Source of the DNA: Methanomicrobiaceae archaeon
GTDB taxonomy: Archaea > Halobacteriota > Methanomicrobia > Methanomicrobiales > Methanomicrobiaceae
Assembly (NCBI GenBank): GCA_016928355.1
Contig: JAFGKW010000052.1
Span: 1-36,652 of the forward strand
Reading direction: 5' to 3'
Length of the DNA stretch: 36,652 bases
The position numbers and the translations under genes are program-made. Position 1 is the first letter of the stretch, and the number at the start of each line of letters is the position of its first letter. The notes under the pieces were generated by a model. The model worked only from the letters and a program-made list of their open reading frames with translations, had not been told where the DNA came from and searched no databases. This document shows, piece after piece, positions 1 through 7,603 of this stretch.

Positions 1-201
1 GTCGGGTACGCAGGCATGGGTGAAGGTGAACTCTTCACAAAGATTATCGAATTATCAATGGAGATCGATTCTATCATCTCAAAGCTTGACGAAGGATACC
101 TTGAATCCAAGAAGATCAGAGATTTTATAGAACTCCATGAACATATTGTATATCAGCCTGATCGGACATTCAATGCCCCGGATTTCCAAAATACGAAGTG
201 A
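1..201 (+). CDS. Hypothetical protein, possibly 5'-truncated by the window edge
   Basis: The reading frame is open from the first base and ends at the TGA at 199-201, so the gene may begin upstream of the window. An internal ATG at 16 would give 61 residues. The product is charged and helical, with a run of acidic and hydrophobic residues (KIIELSMEIDSIISKLDEG), and has no membrane segment. Codon use looks normal for the window. I recognise no family. A wholly internal short gene starting at 16 is possible, but no clear ribosome binding site precedes that ATG. Confidence 0.45.
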   Translation, partial: VGYAGMGEGELFTKIIELSMEIDSIISKLDEGYLESKKIRDFIELHEHIVYQPDRTFNAPDFQNTK

Positions 202-606
202 ATAAATCAGAGGATTATAAAACCGTGAAGTTTTTATTATGGAATTTCAGACCTGATCATTCAGGATTTTTATTTTCCCAAAATATTAAGTTATTCTATC
301 AATGATGTCTGCCAAACCCCATTCCAATAAAGCAACGCTTAAATACCTCTAATCCAGGCATAAATCAGCCGTTTTTTAATCAACACAGAAGCCTGGAGGG
401 AGACGATCACATCCTCTGAAATGGTAAACATCGTCCTGAAAATCAGTGCCGGTGACAGGCCGTTATATCAATGGAATTTATTGTTTTTTGGATAATTAAA
501 GGTCGTATTTTACTTTGTTTTCTTCTCAATAATTAATGCACGTTAAAAATAGAAAATAACGTCATTTCACTCTTTTTTCAGGAAAGATTTCCTCAGCATT
601 TATTCA
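202..606. other. AT-rich intergenic stretch with a TATA-like box, no convincing gene
   Basis: No ORF of useful length is present. A TATA-like sequence (TTAAATAC, about 339-346) is followed 50 nt later by a GGAGGGAG purine run (395-402). A 24-codon ORF (421-495) begins 18 nt after that run. The spacing is long for a ribosome binding site and the peptide matches nothing I know, so a small peptide or a short untranslated RNA is only a possibility. The rest appears featureless. Confidence 0.3.
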
Positions 607-630
607 GGGAGGGGGAAGATTCCCCCTCCC
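607..630. repeat. Perfect 11-bp inverted repeat (G-run/C-run hairpin)
   Basis: GGGAGGGGGAA at 607-617 is mirrored exactly by TTCCCCCTCCC at 620-630, leaving a 2-nt centre. A second C-rich copy (ACCCTCCCCCTC, 635-646) could compete for the same G strand. No T-run follows, so a simple intrinsic terminator is not supported. It sits at the left margin of the GC-rich structured region that contains the repeat element at 661-836. Confidence 0.7.
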
Positions 631-660
631 TTCAACCCTCCCCCTCTATCGCGACAGGTC

Positions 661-836
661 GCCGCCGGGATGGACGAGCATCCCTCCGGCTCCTGTTCTT
701 CTCCCTCCCCAAAACGAAATATTTCCCCCCCGGGCGGGGCCACCCGGACGGGTGGCGTCCGGACCGGGCTATCACTATTACGAAAGTTCGCGTAGCGAAC
801 CGAGCACGGGCTGCCCCGTCAGGGGCTTATGCCCTT
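661..836 (+). repeat. Structured repeat element, copy A
   Basis: This region has several hairpins: GGGATG/CATCCC (667-684) with loop GACGAG, GCCACCC/GGGTGGC (739-756), TTCGC-GTA-GCGAA (787-799), and a bulged hairpin at 808-834. The last pairs GGGC/GCCC outside and GCCCC/GGGGC inside, with T opposite TTAT. The core at 766-834 recurs at 20861-20939 (same strand) and 20607-20679 (opposite strand). The first hairpin and the CTCCTGTTCTTCTCC tract after it also recur near 20794-20826. It ends directly beside a truncated hydrolase gene. It could be a non-autonomous mobile repeat or a structured RNA. Confidence 0.7.
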
Positions 837-841
837 GAAAT

Positions 842-1021
842 TCAGTGATAGCGGAAGGAATGCAAATAAAGGCACTCTATGATCACCTCAACTGCGAGAA
901 GGAATTCATGGTATTCTCCGACAAGTATAGTGCCGGATCGCACTGTCAGCCCAGGGCGTTCGCACAATCTTTTGCCGGCAAGTTCGACTGGTTGGATGAT
1001 GAGATGGAGATGGCGGGTTAA
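842..1021 (+). pseudogene. C-terminal remnant of a secreted alpha/beta hydrolase (paralogue of the gene at 2130)
   Basis: The frame ending with TAA at 1019-1021 encodes about 54 residues that align to residues 401-454 of the lipoprotein hydrolase at 2130-3494, with 39 of 54 identical by eye. The match includes the region of the catalytic His (AGSHC against AGAHC). No nucleophile elbow, signal peptide or other upstream domain remains. The homology begins within about 20 bp of the end of repeat copy A, and a stop codon (TGA, 836-838) lies in frame upstream. It is therefore a decayed or recombination-truncated duplicate. Confidence 0.85.
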
Positions 1022-1070
1022 AAGGGCGGGACAAGACCACAAGACCCTGTGATGTCTCATAAAATCAGTC

Positions 1071-1090
1071 TTTTTTTGTTTTTCTTTTTT
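1071..1090 (+). terminator. Probable T-rich archaeal terminator
   Basis: Two T-runs (TTTTTTTGTT and TTTCTTTTTT) lie 50 nt after the hydrolase remnant's stop and just before the TATA-like box (AATATATT, about 1103-1110) of the next gene. T-runs without hairpins commonly end transcripts in archaea. Confidence 0.4.
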
Positions 1091-1179
1091 GGTCCCGGAA
1101 AAAATATATTTAATGTAAATCCGATCAACGATTATATCCTGAATTTAAAGATCTTGTGAAATAGTGGAGCTGATGCATT

Positions 1180-2061
1180 GTGACAGATGTTAAGGAAGGT
1201 TATATTCCGGTCGAAGACGGCCGGATATGGTACAGAATTGTCGGTACAGATAAAACCGGAATACCTCTTCTCTGCCTTCACGGGGGGCCGGGGGCACCTC
1301 ACGACTATCTTGAAACCCTTGAGGATTTTTCCTTTGAAAGGCCGGTTATATTTTATGACCAGATGGGTTGCGGAAATTCCGAGAGGCCTCTCGATCCAGG
1401 GCACTGGAAGATTGAAAAGTTCGTAGAGGAGCTGGAACAGGTTCGTAAAGCTCTTGGGCTTTCCATGATGCACCTTCTAGGACAGTCTTGGGGTACAATC
1501 CTTGCCGTCGAGTACTATTTTAGGGGCAATCCTGAAGGTATAGTTTCAATGATCCAGTCAGGACCGGTTATGAGTTTTAGGATATTTATGGAGGATCAGA
1601 AGAAGGCTCTCTTAGAGATGACGAAGGAGGAGCAAAGGATAATCTCTGAAACCGAGGCAAAAGGTGATTTTGAGAATCCTGATTACCAGGATGTTATGAT
1701 GATTTTTTACAAAGAGCATATCTGCAGGCTCGAAGAATGGCCGGACTGCCTTAACAGGACATTTGAAAAGATTGAACACGGGGTTTACGAGTATATGCAG
1801 GGGCCAAGCGAGTTTACTGTTACAGGCACTCTGAAGAATTATGACAGGCTGGACGATCTTGGGAAGATTTCTGTTCCTGTTCTTTATACATGCGGAGAAT
1901 TCGATGAATGCACCCCTTCTGCAACAGAACTGTTTCACAGGCTGACACCGGGTTCCGAATATATAGTCTTTAAGGATGCATCTCATGAGCACCATCTCGA
2001 AAAACGGGAGGAGTATCTCGGGAATGTGGGGGATTTCATCAAACGGGCTGAGAGGAGATAA
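1180..2061 (+). CDS. Proline iminopeptidase-like alpha/beta hydrolase
   Basis: A cytoplasmic serine hydrolase of the proline iminopeptidase / tricorn-interacting-factor F1 family (peptidase S33), which removes N-terminal proline or other residues from short peptides. Visible signatures are the oxyanion motif HGGPGAP (residues 34-40), YDQMGCGNS (59-67), the nucleophile elbow GQSWG (101-105, Ser103), and likely Asp242 and His269. The length of 293 residues is normal. The start is GTG at 1180, because the profile-conserved N-terminus begins immediately after it; a weak GGAG lies at 1166-1169. There is no signal peptide. It appears monocistronic, with a TATA-like box near 1105. Substrate specificity cannot be told from sequence. 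Confidence 0.88.
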   Translation: MTDVKEGYIPVEDGRIWYRIVGTDKTGIPLLCLHGGPGAPHDYLETLEDFSFERPVIFYDQMGCGNSERPLDPGHWKIEKFVEELEQVRKALGLSMMHLLGQSWGTILAVEYYFRGNPEGIVSMIQSGPVMSFRIFMEDQKKALLEMTKEEQRIISETEAKGDFENPDYQDVMMIFYKEHICRLEEWPDCLNRTFEKIEHGVYEYMQGPSEFTVTGTLKNYDRLDDLGKISVPVLYTCGEFDECTPSATELFHRLTPGSEYIVFKDASHEHHLEKREEYLGNVGDFIKRAERR

Positions 2062-2129
2062 CGGAATATTATTTATGAAATTTTCGCAACTGTTATCATC
2101 ATTGTTATGCTATCATTCCATGATCCACA

Positions 2130-3494
2130 ATGAAACCAGGGAGAGTTAGTATTGTCACGATCACCGTCCTGCTCACAATAATTTTTACCATTTCTGGAGG
2201 CTGTACAGATTCCGTTCAGCAATCTGTAATTCTCAATGATGTCAATGCGGCTGACTCCCCGACACTCGTATTTACCGACCAGGAATTTGCTTTCGAACTT
2301 CAGCGGACAATGGGTGCCTCGTATTCGGGAGAAGCCGATATCGGCGAGTGTATCGCCACAGCATCCCGGATCAGGGAAGGAGCTTTTGAGAGCTGGTACA
2401 GCGAATGGAAGAAGACCTCGGATACCTTCAGGACTTCAGGTGACGAGAGCCTCGCAGCCGGGCACAGGGTTTCAGCAATGGAGGCGTACTACCGTGCTGC
2501 GACGTATTACCGCACTGCCGAGTTCTTCCTGCACGGCAATCCCACAGATCCCCGGATTGTTGAGACCTGGGGATTAAGCCGGGAAACATTCCGTGATGCA
2601 CTTGCACTCGATGATGTTCCTTACGAGATTGTCGAAATCTCTTACGAGAATACAACACTGCCGGGATATTTCTACATGGTCGACGACTCCGGCAAATCCC
2701 GGCCGCTGCTCATCGTCCAGACCGGCTTTGACGGCTGCCAGGAAGAACTTCATCCATATGCAATGGAAGGAATAAAACGCGGGTACAACGTCATGACATT
2801 TGAGGGCCCGGGGCAGGGCGAAGTTATACGGGTTCAGCATATCCCCTTCCGTCCCGACTGGGAGAATGTGATTATACCTGTTCTGGACTATGCGGTGAGC
2901 CGGCCGGAGGTCGACGAAGACAGGATTGCACTCTGGGGTATATCTCTCGGTGGCTATCTTGCCCCCCGGGGTGCCGCATATGATCACCGGATTACGGCGC
3001 TGGTCGCGGATGCAGGCACCTACGACGTCGGACAGAACCTCCTGAAAATCCTGCAGGGAGAAGGGGGAGCAGCTGCGAATATGACTGAAGAAGAACTGCA
3101 GGAATGGCTGAAGACGGACCCGGCTGAGTTTAACGATGCCCTTCGCGAGGCCATGGCGCACGATACCGGTACCCGCTGGCTGAACGAGAACGGGATGTTC
3201 GTCTTCAATGCCGGTTCTCCGGCACAGTTCTGGGCGAAATGGATGGATTTTTCACTCGTTGGAATTGTGGAAGATATCCAATGCCCGACACTGGTTACAA
3301 CCGGTACGGCAGATAAATTCGACCCGCACGGAATGCAGGCACAGGAACTCTATGACCATCTCACCTGCGAGAAGGAACTCATGGTATTCTCAGACGAGTA
3401 CGGTGCCGGAGCACACTGCCAGCTTGGGGCGTTTGCACAGTCGTTTTCCGGCAAGTTCGACTGGCTGGATGAAAAGATGGGGATGGTGGGATGA
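2130..3494 (+). CDS. Secreted lipoprotein alpha/beta hydrolase
   Basis: Residues 1-25 form a signal peptide with a lipobox-like ISGGC, so the mature protein is probably anchored outside the membrane at Cys25. An N-terminal helical region (about 50-160) precedes an alpha/beta hydrolase core. The core has nucleophile elbow GISLGG (270-275, Ser272), an acid in TADKFD (394-399) and His429 in GAGAHC. This layout resembles the FrsA/DUF1100-like and dipeptidyl-peptidase-like hydrolases, so it is an esterase or peptidase of unknown substrate. A truncated paralogue lies upstream at 842-1021, showing past duplication in this locus. The start at ATG 2130 is set by the signal peptide. Confidence 0.85.
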   Translation: MKPGRVSIVTITVLLTIIFTISGGCTDSVQQSVILNDVNAADSPTLVFTDQEFAFELQRTMGASYSGEADIGECIATASRIREGAFESWYSEWKKTSDTFRTSGDESLAAGHRVSAMEAYYRAATYYRTAEFFLHGNPTDPRIVETWGLSRETFRDALALDDVPYEIVEISYENTTLPGYFYMVDDSGKSRPLLIVQTGFDGCQEELHPYAMEGIKRGYNVMTFEGPGQGEVIRVQHIPFRPDWENVIIPVLDYAVSRPEVDEDRIALWGISLGGYLAPRGAAYDHRITALVADAGTYDVGQNLLKILQGEGGAAANMTEEELQEWLKTDPAEFNDALREAMAHDTGTRWLNENGMFVFNAGSPAQFWAKWMDFSLVGIVEDIQCPTLVTTGTADKFDPHGMQAQELYDHLTCEKELMVFSDEYGAGAHCQLGAFAQSFSGKFDWLDEKMGMVG

Positions 3495-3571
3495 AGGGTT
3501 GGTGCCTTTATCTACCGGGCACTATTGAAAACCTCAAAAAAATTTTGTTAATAAAATCAGGTTCTATTTTT

Positions 3572-5317
3572 TTATATTTTGAGCTGGCATAGGGATTCTT
3601 CTTCATGCTTAGGACGGAAACATTCGATATGACCATATTCTTCATTATCTTTCTTGATTTCTTCATTATTCGTATCTGAATAATCAACCCATCTCATACA
3701 GCATATACCGTCTTTATCGATATAGGCAAAGGTGTCATATTCTGCGTTTTCTTTCATAATCCAAGAGCCGGTATTGACTAGAAGGTTAAGATTTTTTTTG
3801 TTGTTTTCAGAATTTTTCTTTTCTCCATAATTTGATAGTAATTTTAATAATTTATCAAAAAATTTGTCTTTTTTATCGGGAATATATTTTTCATAATCGG
3901 CTACATGAGTGTGTCCAAATACAAGAACTTCTGATTTATACTCAAATATCCCGATATTGAAGATATTATCTCTTATATTCTCTGTTTGTCTTCCTTTAAT
4001 TGTTGAATAAAAGTTATAGCAACTTCTTTTTATAAATGCAAATGCTCTTGGAATGCATATTACAAAAAACAGGTAGCCTGTTACAAATAATAATGCCAAA
4101 AATATGGCATTTAGATTGTTTGTTTTAAATAGCCAGCCGATAATAGCGATTATAAGTATAAATATAATTACAAATACTGAATTAATAAAAATTGTCCAAA
4201 TTTTTGCCTTTATGTCATCGGTTGTGGAACAAAGCCGATAAAGAAAACATGGGAAAAAAGCCAGAAATATTATTCCTGTAATTAATCCAATCCAATTTTG
4301 CAATAATTGAATCTTAAAAAAAAAGATTGTCATTAGTGAAATAAAAAAGAGTGATATAAATATTAATATAGTTGTTCCAAACATTTTTGAAAATGAGGTA
4401 TTAGCAAGGTCCTGAAAATAATCAATTGGATCATAACATCTTCCCAAAGCCTGTTTTATCGGGTAAGTTATCTGCCCTTTGTCAAACTGGTGGCCATGAA
4501 TGAATGCATAACTTTTTTTCCCGGCTTTAATTCCCTCTGCTCCATCTTCTTTTGAAGTTTTGAATTTATGAGAGGGATAATGGCGGGAGCAGATCTCCAG
4601 AAAATGGTTGTCGTTCCAGAATAATTGAATGCTTATTGGATCTTTTTTTTGATTATTCTCTTTATCGGGTTTAGTAGGATAGGGCAGGTAAATATTGTCT
4701 TCGTAATCTTTTATTTGATTATTCTCTTCATCAGGTTTTGCAGTTACAGGTTTTGCAGATTCAGGATTAGTAGGATAGAGCAGGCAAAGATTTTTTTTGT
4801 AATTTTTTTCTAAATTGTCTTTTTCCTGAAAGTAATGTGATTCTAATTCTGGATGCTCTTTTAAATATTTTTTAAAATTGTCTCCCCGATCTTTGTTCTC
4901 TTTATCAAGAGATGTAATATATTCAACAACATCCTCGTCATGGTTTCCCGTGACATAAACTACGTCACAGTCCATTCCCTGTAGCTTCCGAAAAGGGAGA
5001 ATCGCATCGAAGAAGGCATTGTTCCTGTCCTGTTGACGCGTGTCCCATAGTTCCAGGATATCGCCAAGGAGGATGATCTTTCCCGGAGGTAAAAGTCTTT
5101 TATTTTTATTGCAACCTTTTACTTCCGGATTTGGGTTGTTTTTCAGGTGATCAAGAAACCTGCAGAATCTTTCTGCAGTGCTCCCTCTTCCAATTTTATT
5201 TCCATCATCTTCATTCCCACCAAGGTGCAGGTCGGAGACTACGATAATGCTCCTGTCATCAGGAAGAGGTTTGATATTGAAGCACTTTTTTTCTTCCTTT
5301 GATTCTTGTACTTCCAT
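3572..5317 (-). CDS. Calcineurin-like metallophosphoesterase with inserted transmembrane segments
   Basis: The five metallophosphoesterase motifs are present: SDLHLG (Asp29, His31), GDILE (Asp86), GNHDED (Asn125, His126), HGHQ (His274/His276) and GHTHVAD (His469, His471). Between the fourth and fifth motifs sit four hydrophobic segments (about 315-337, 342-361, 375-396, 403-423). The active site would therefore be assembled from two cytoplasmic parts held at the membrane. Residues 178-226 contain an internal duplication. At 581 residues it is much longer than soluble family members. The start is ATG 5317 with an excellent ribosome site (GGAGAAGG). It follows the TIG membrane gene by 15 nt, so the two are probably co-transcribed. 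The gene is clearly more AT-rich than the surrounding genes, which suggests transfer. The substrate is unknown. Confidence 0.82.
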   Translation of the reverse strand: MEVQESKEEKKCFNIKPLPDDRSIIVVSDLHLGGNEDDGNKIGRGSTAERFCRFLDHLKNNPNPEVKGCNKNKRLLPPGKIILLGDILELWDTRQQDRNNAFFDAILPFRKLQGMDCDVVYVTGNHDEDVVEYITSLDKENKDRGDNFKKYLKEHPELESHYFQEKDNLEKNYKKNLCLLYPTNPESAKPVTAKPDEENNQIKDYEDNIYLPYPTKPDKENNQKKDPISIQLFWNDNHFLEICSRHYPSHKFKTSKEDGAEGIKAGKKSYAFIHGHQFDKGQITYPIKQALGRCYDPIDYFQDLANTSFSKMFGTTILIFISLFFISLMTIFFFKIQLLQNWIGLITGIIFLAFFPCFLYRLCSTTDDIKAKIWTIFINSVFVIIFILIIAIIGWLFKTNNLNAIFLALLFVTGYLFFVICIPRAFAFIKRSCYNFYSTIKGRQTENIRDNIFNIGIFEYKSEVLVFGHTHVADYEKYIPDKKDKFFDKLLKLLSNYGEKKNSENNKKNLNLLVNTGSWIMKENAEYDTFAYIDKDGICCMRWVDYSDTNNEEIKKDNEEYGHIECFRPKHEEESLCQLKI

Positions 5318-5332
5318 TATTTCCTTCTCCTT

Positions 5333-6700
5333 TTACTTGGCAGGGAGCTCTTTGACTTCGATGATCATTGCTTGCTTGTTTATCCCACAGATCTCAATAT
5401 TGTACTTCCCTTCATCCTTGAACACATACGTGAAACAGCTATAATTTTCACCGTCAAGATGGCCTCTCAATACTTTCTTTTCCTCTATCTTTTTGCCATC
5501 AATCCTAAATTCTGCATTGAACCATGTATTCCATTTGGATATTTCTGGTGGAACTTCATATTCAAAAAAGAAATTATAACGCTCCCCTGGTTTTAGATAA
5601 TGTTTTGGATTTGGAGGGAAACTTGAGACTCCTGGTTGATCCAGTGTAATATTGATTATTTTTGCAGCGTTTTCATAGAATTTTTTAACCATTTGTGGTT
5701 CAATCACGTTAATTTCAGTTTCTTCTATTTTGTCATCTTTAATTATTTTGATTTTATATCTGCCCGGAGCTGTCTCTTCAGGAAGAATAAATTCAATTTT
5801 GGTATCATGCCATAACTGGATGTCTCCTGTAGCAATTCTTTCATTTTCTATCAGTATTGTATCTTTATAAGTTCCAAATCCTGAACCCAGAATGGTCACA
5901 TTAGTTTGTCCTGATGGAACCATGTTTAGAATGGCATTACTGATGTTCAAATCTGTTTTTTCTCTACTGGATTCTACTGAAGATGGTGATTTGTCTCCTG
6001 TTTTATTAACAGTCCCAGCATAAGCCTTGCTGCCAAGGTATCCGGTCTGAGAAAGTCCCATAAGATATAATAATGTGGGATCAACAGGAGGGAGAGTGAA
6101 TTTATAAATAGACATGCCCGGGCTGAATGCCTCTGTCATGAAAGATCCAAAATATATTACAATTGCTGCAAGTGTCCACAAGAACATCTGGAGACGAAGA
6201 AGGCTTGGTTTTCCCTCTTCTTCCAGCATGGAAGAATAATTTGGATCTTCAAATTCTTCACCTTCTGCTCTTGGTTTATTCTTTTTATAAGTCATTACGA
6301 CTTTATTCGCAATGGGAACACCTACACTTATACCCATAAGGGCTATCAGGCCCGCAGGTATGGCTGAGGGGGCAGTGGCTTCTCCGTTTAAAAAATTCAG
6401 GAACCATAGTGTGATGTAAAGAACAGATATCAGGATTGTCCATAGTAGAAATTGAAATGTTGACAAACTTGCATGTCCTTTCTTATCTAGAAGAACACGC
6501 ATAAGGATAAAATGTTCAAAAGGGACGATAAAATCTTCTATGTCGATTTTTTGTGTTTTTGCACGCTTCTTTATTTGTTGTCTACCGAACCAGTGAATAT
6601 AATTTGCAATCACTATTATAACCGCGACGAGAATTATTGCGCCCCCCATCGCGATCGCCAACTGACCTGGATCAATTGTCATATGCGGGATAATAATCAC
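5333..6700 (-). CDS. Multi-pass membrane protein with IPT/TIG-like domain
   Basis: Hydrophobic segments lie at about 13-35, 83-104, 113-130 and 170-190. Two of them begin with the same motif, SLxxxQxxLWT (residues 78-88 and 166-176). Residues 252-334 look like an IPT/TIG immunoglobulin-like domain (NVTILGSGFG, then a strand-rich stretch), and 335-455 form a second beta-rich region. I do not recognise the full-length family. GTG at 6700 is preferred because a TATA-like box (TTTTTATAT on the minus strand, 6721-6729) lies 25 nt upstream, as for a leaderless mRNA; ATG 6682 is the alternative. It is first in a two-gene unit with the phosphoesterase, and both are AT-rich. Confidence 0.7.
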   Translation of the reverse strand: MIIIPHMTIDPGQLAIAMGGAIILVAVIIVIANYIHWFGRQQIKKRAKTQKIDIEDFIVPFEHFILMRVLLDKKGHASLSTFQFLLWTILISVLYITLWFLNFLNGEATAPSAIPAGLIALMGISVGVPIANKVVMTYKKNKPRAEGEEFEDPNYSSMLEEEGKPSLLRLQMFLWTLAAIVIYFGSFMTEAFSPGMSIYKFTLPPVDPTLLYLMGLSQTGYLGSKAYAGTVNKTGDKSPSSVESSREKTDLNISNAILNMVPSGQTNVTILGSGFGTYKDTILIENERIATGDIQLWHDTKIEFILPEETAPGRYKIKIIKDDKIEETEINVIEPQMVKKFYENAAKIINITLDQPGVSSFPPNPKHYLKPGERYNFFFEYEVPPEISKWNTWFNAEFRIDGKKIEEKKVLRGHLDGENYSCFTYVFKDEGKYNIEICGINKQAMIIEVKELPAK

Positions 6701-6831
6701 AGGAAACGATAATGGTTGCTATATAAAAATTAAACACAATATATATTCAATTATAAAAATCATTTCTTTAGGTCTTTAAATTAAAAATTAGTTTTAAATC
6801 ATCGATAAAATTACATACATTTGAGTAACAT

Positions 6832-6850
6832 TAAAAAATTAACAAAAAAG
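6832..6850 (-). terminator. T-rich terminator of tRNA-Leu
   Basis: On the minus strand the tRNA is followed within 10 nt by two T-runs (CTTTTTTGTTAATTTTTTAA), the usual end of archaeal stable RNA transcripts. Confidence 0.5.
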
Positions 6851-6859
6851 CAAAACAAT

Positions 6860-6943
6860 GCGAGGGAAGGGATTCGAACCCTCGAACACCTACGTGACTA
6901 GGCCCTCAACCTAGCGCCTTTGACCTGGCTTGGCAACCCTCGC
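6860..6943 (-). tRNA. tRNA-Leu (anticodon GAG)
   Basis: An 84-nt class II tRNA. The acceptor stem GCGAGGG pairs with CCCTCGC. The anticodon stem CTAGG/CCTAG encloses the loop TTGAGGG, giving anticodon GAG. A long variable arm (CAC-GTAG-GTG) identifies leucine. The T arm is GAGGG-TTCGAAT-CCCTT. The 3' CCA is not encoded. No intron is seen. A TATA-like sequence (TTTTTATTA) lies about 20 nt upstream. It borders the AT-rich cassette at 3572-6700, but I could not find a second copy of its 3' end that would mark an integration site. Confidence 0.97.
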
Positions 6944-7070
6944 CCTTTTACCTTAATAAAAAGGACTTACAGGATAAAATAGCTTACGATATTGATGCCT
7001 GCATCCCGTCGTTTTTTGTTTTTAGAAGAGATCCGGTATTTAAAAGCTACTCTCTCCCATAAACCGGTGT

Positions 7071-7078
7071 ATATATAC
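7071..7078 (+). promoter_or_regulatory. TATA box for the ACT-domain regulator gene
   Basis: ATATATAC is centred about 28 nt upstream of the ATG at 7103, the distance expected if transcription starts at or next to the start codon (leaderless mRNA). No Shine-Dalgarno site is present. Confidence 0.5.
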
Positions 7079-7102
7079 ATACAGAGATGGATATGAATAT
7101 TC

Positions 7103-7603
7103 ATGTGGACAGAAATTCTCCGCGAATTTGCCGATTCGCCGTCCCAGACGATGGTAGTGAAGTATTTTTTGGAGAATGGCCTTGGAATAAATGAGAAAGG
7201 GCGCATAGTGTGCAATGACATCGAGATCCCCGCGACGCACATCGCAAAGAAGATAGGGACCGACAGGAGAGTAATCGATGCAACTGCTAAAAGAATCCTG
7301 AATATGGAAAATATCAGGGATATATTCCTCAACATCCGTGTGACCCCGGATCTTACCCAGGTCGCCGGTGCCCTGGGCCTGGCAGTCATCACGATATACC
7401 CGAAAGATGCCGGCCAGAAGGGAATCGTAGGTGCAGCTGTCAAGGTGATAACGGATCACAACCTCTCAATAAGGCAGATCTTTGTAACCGACCCGGTTCT
7501 CTCTGAAGATCCCAGACTTGTCGTGATCCTCGAATCAAACCTGCCTGCAACCGTATACGAGAAGCTGAGAGCTCTCCCCCAGGTACGAAAAATAATTATT
7601 TAA
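7103..7603 (+). CDS. ACT-domain regulator of amino acid metabolism (COG2061-like)
   Basis: An N-terminal winged-helix-like part (about 1-80, with AKKIGTDRRVIDATAKRIL as the recognition region) is followed by an ACT domain (about 92-166; ALGLAVITIYPKDAGQKGI and the strand LVVILESNLP). This is the layout of the archaeal COG2061 family, thought to regulate amino acid metabolism by binding a small ligand. The ligand cannot be read from the sequence. The 166-residue length is normal for the family. The start at 7103 is supported by the TATA box spacing. Its stop overlaps the stop of the convergent HD gene by 3-4 nt. Confidence 0.8.
   Translation: MWTEILREFADSPSQTMVVKYFLENGLGINEKGRIVCNDIEIPATHIAKKIGTDRRVIDATAKRILNMENIRDIFLNIRVTPDLTQVAGALGLAVITIYPKDAGQKGIVGAAVKVITDHNLSIRQIFVTDPVLSEDPRLVVILESNLPATVYEKLRALPQVRKIII

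Noticed and set aside
842-1060. Minus-strand ORF of 72 codons over the hydrolase remnant
   Set aside because: It is antisense to a stretch with clear homology to the downstream hydrolase and has no recognisable pattern of its own.
2574-3161. Long minus-strand ORF (195 codons) inside the lipoprotein hydrolase gene
   Set aside because: The plus strand encodes a hydrolase with all its motifs; the antisense frame is a by-product of codon bias.
6860-6943. tRNA-Leu 3' end as an integration (att) site for the AT-rich cassette
   Set aside because: No second copy of the tRNA 3' sequence was found near 3500-3600, and no integrase gene is present.
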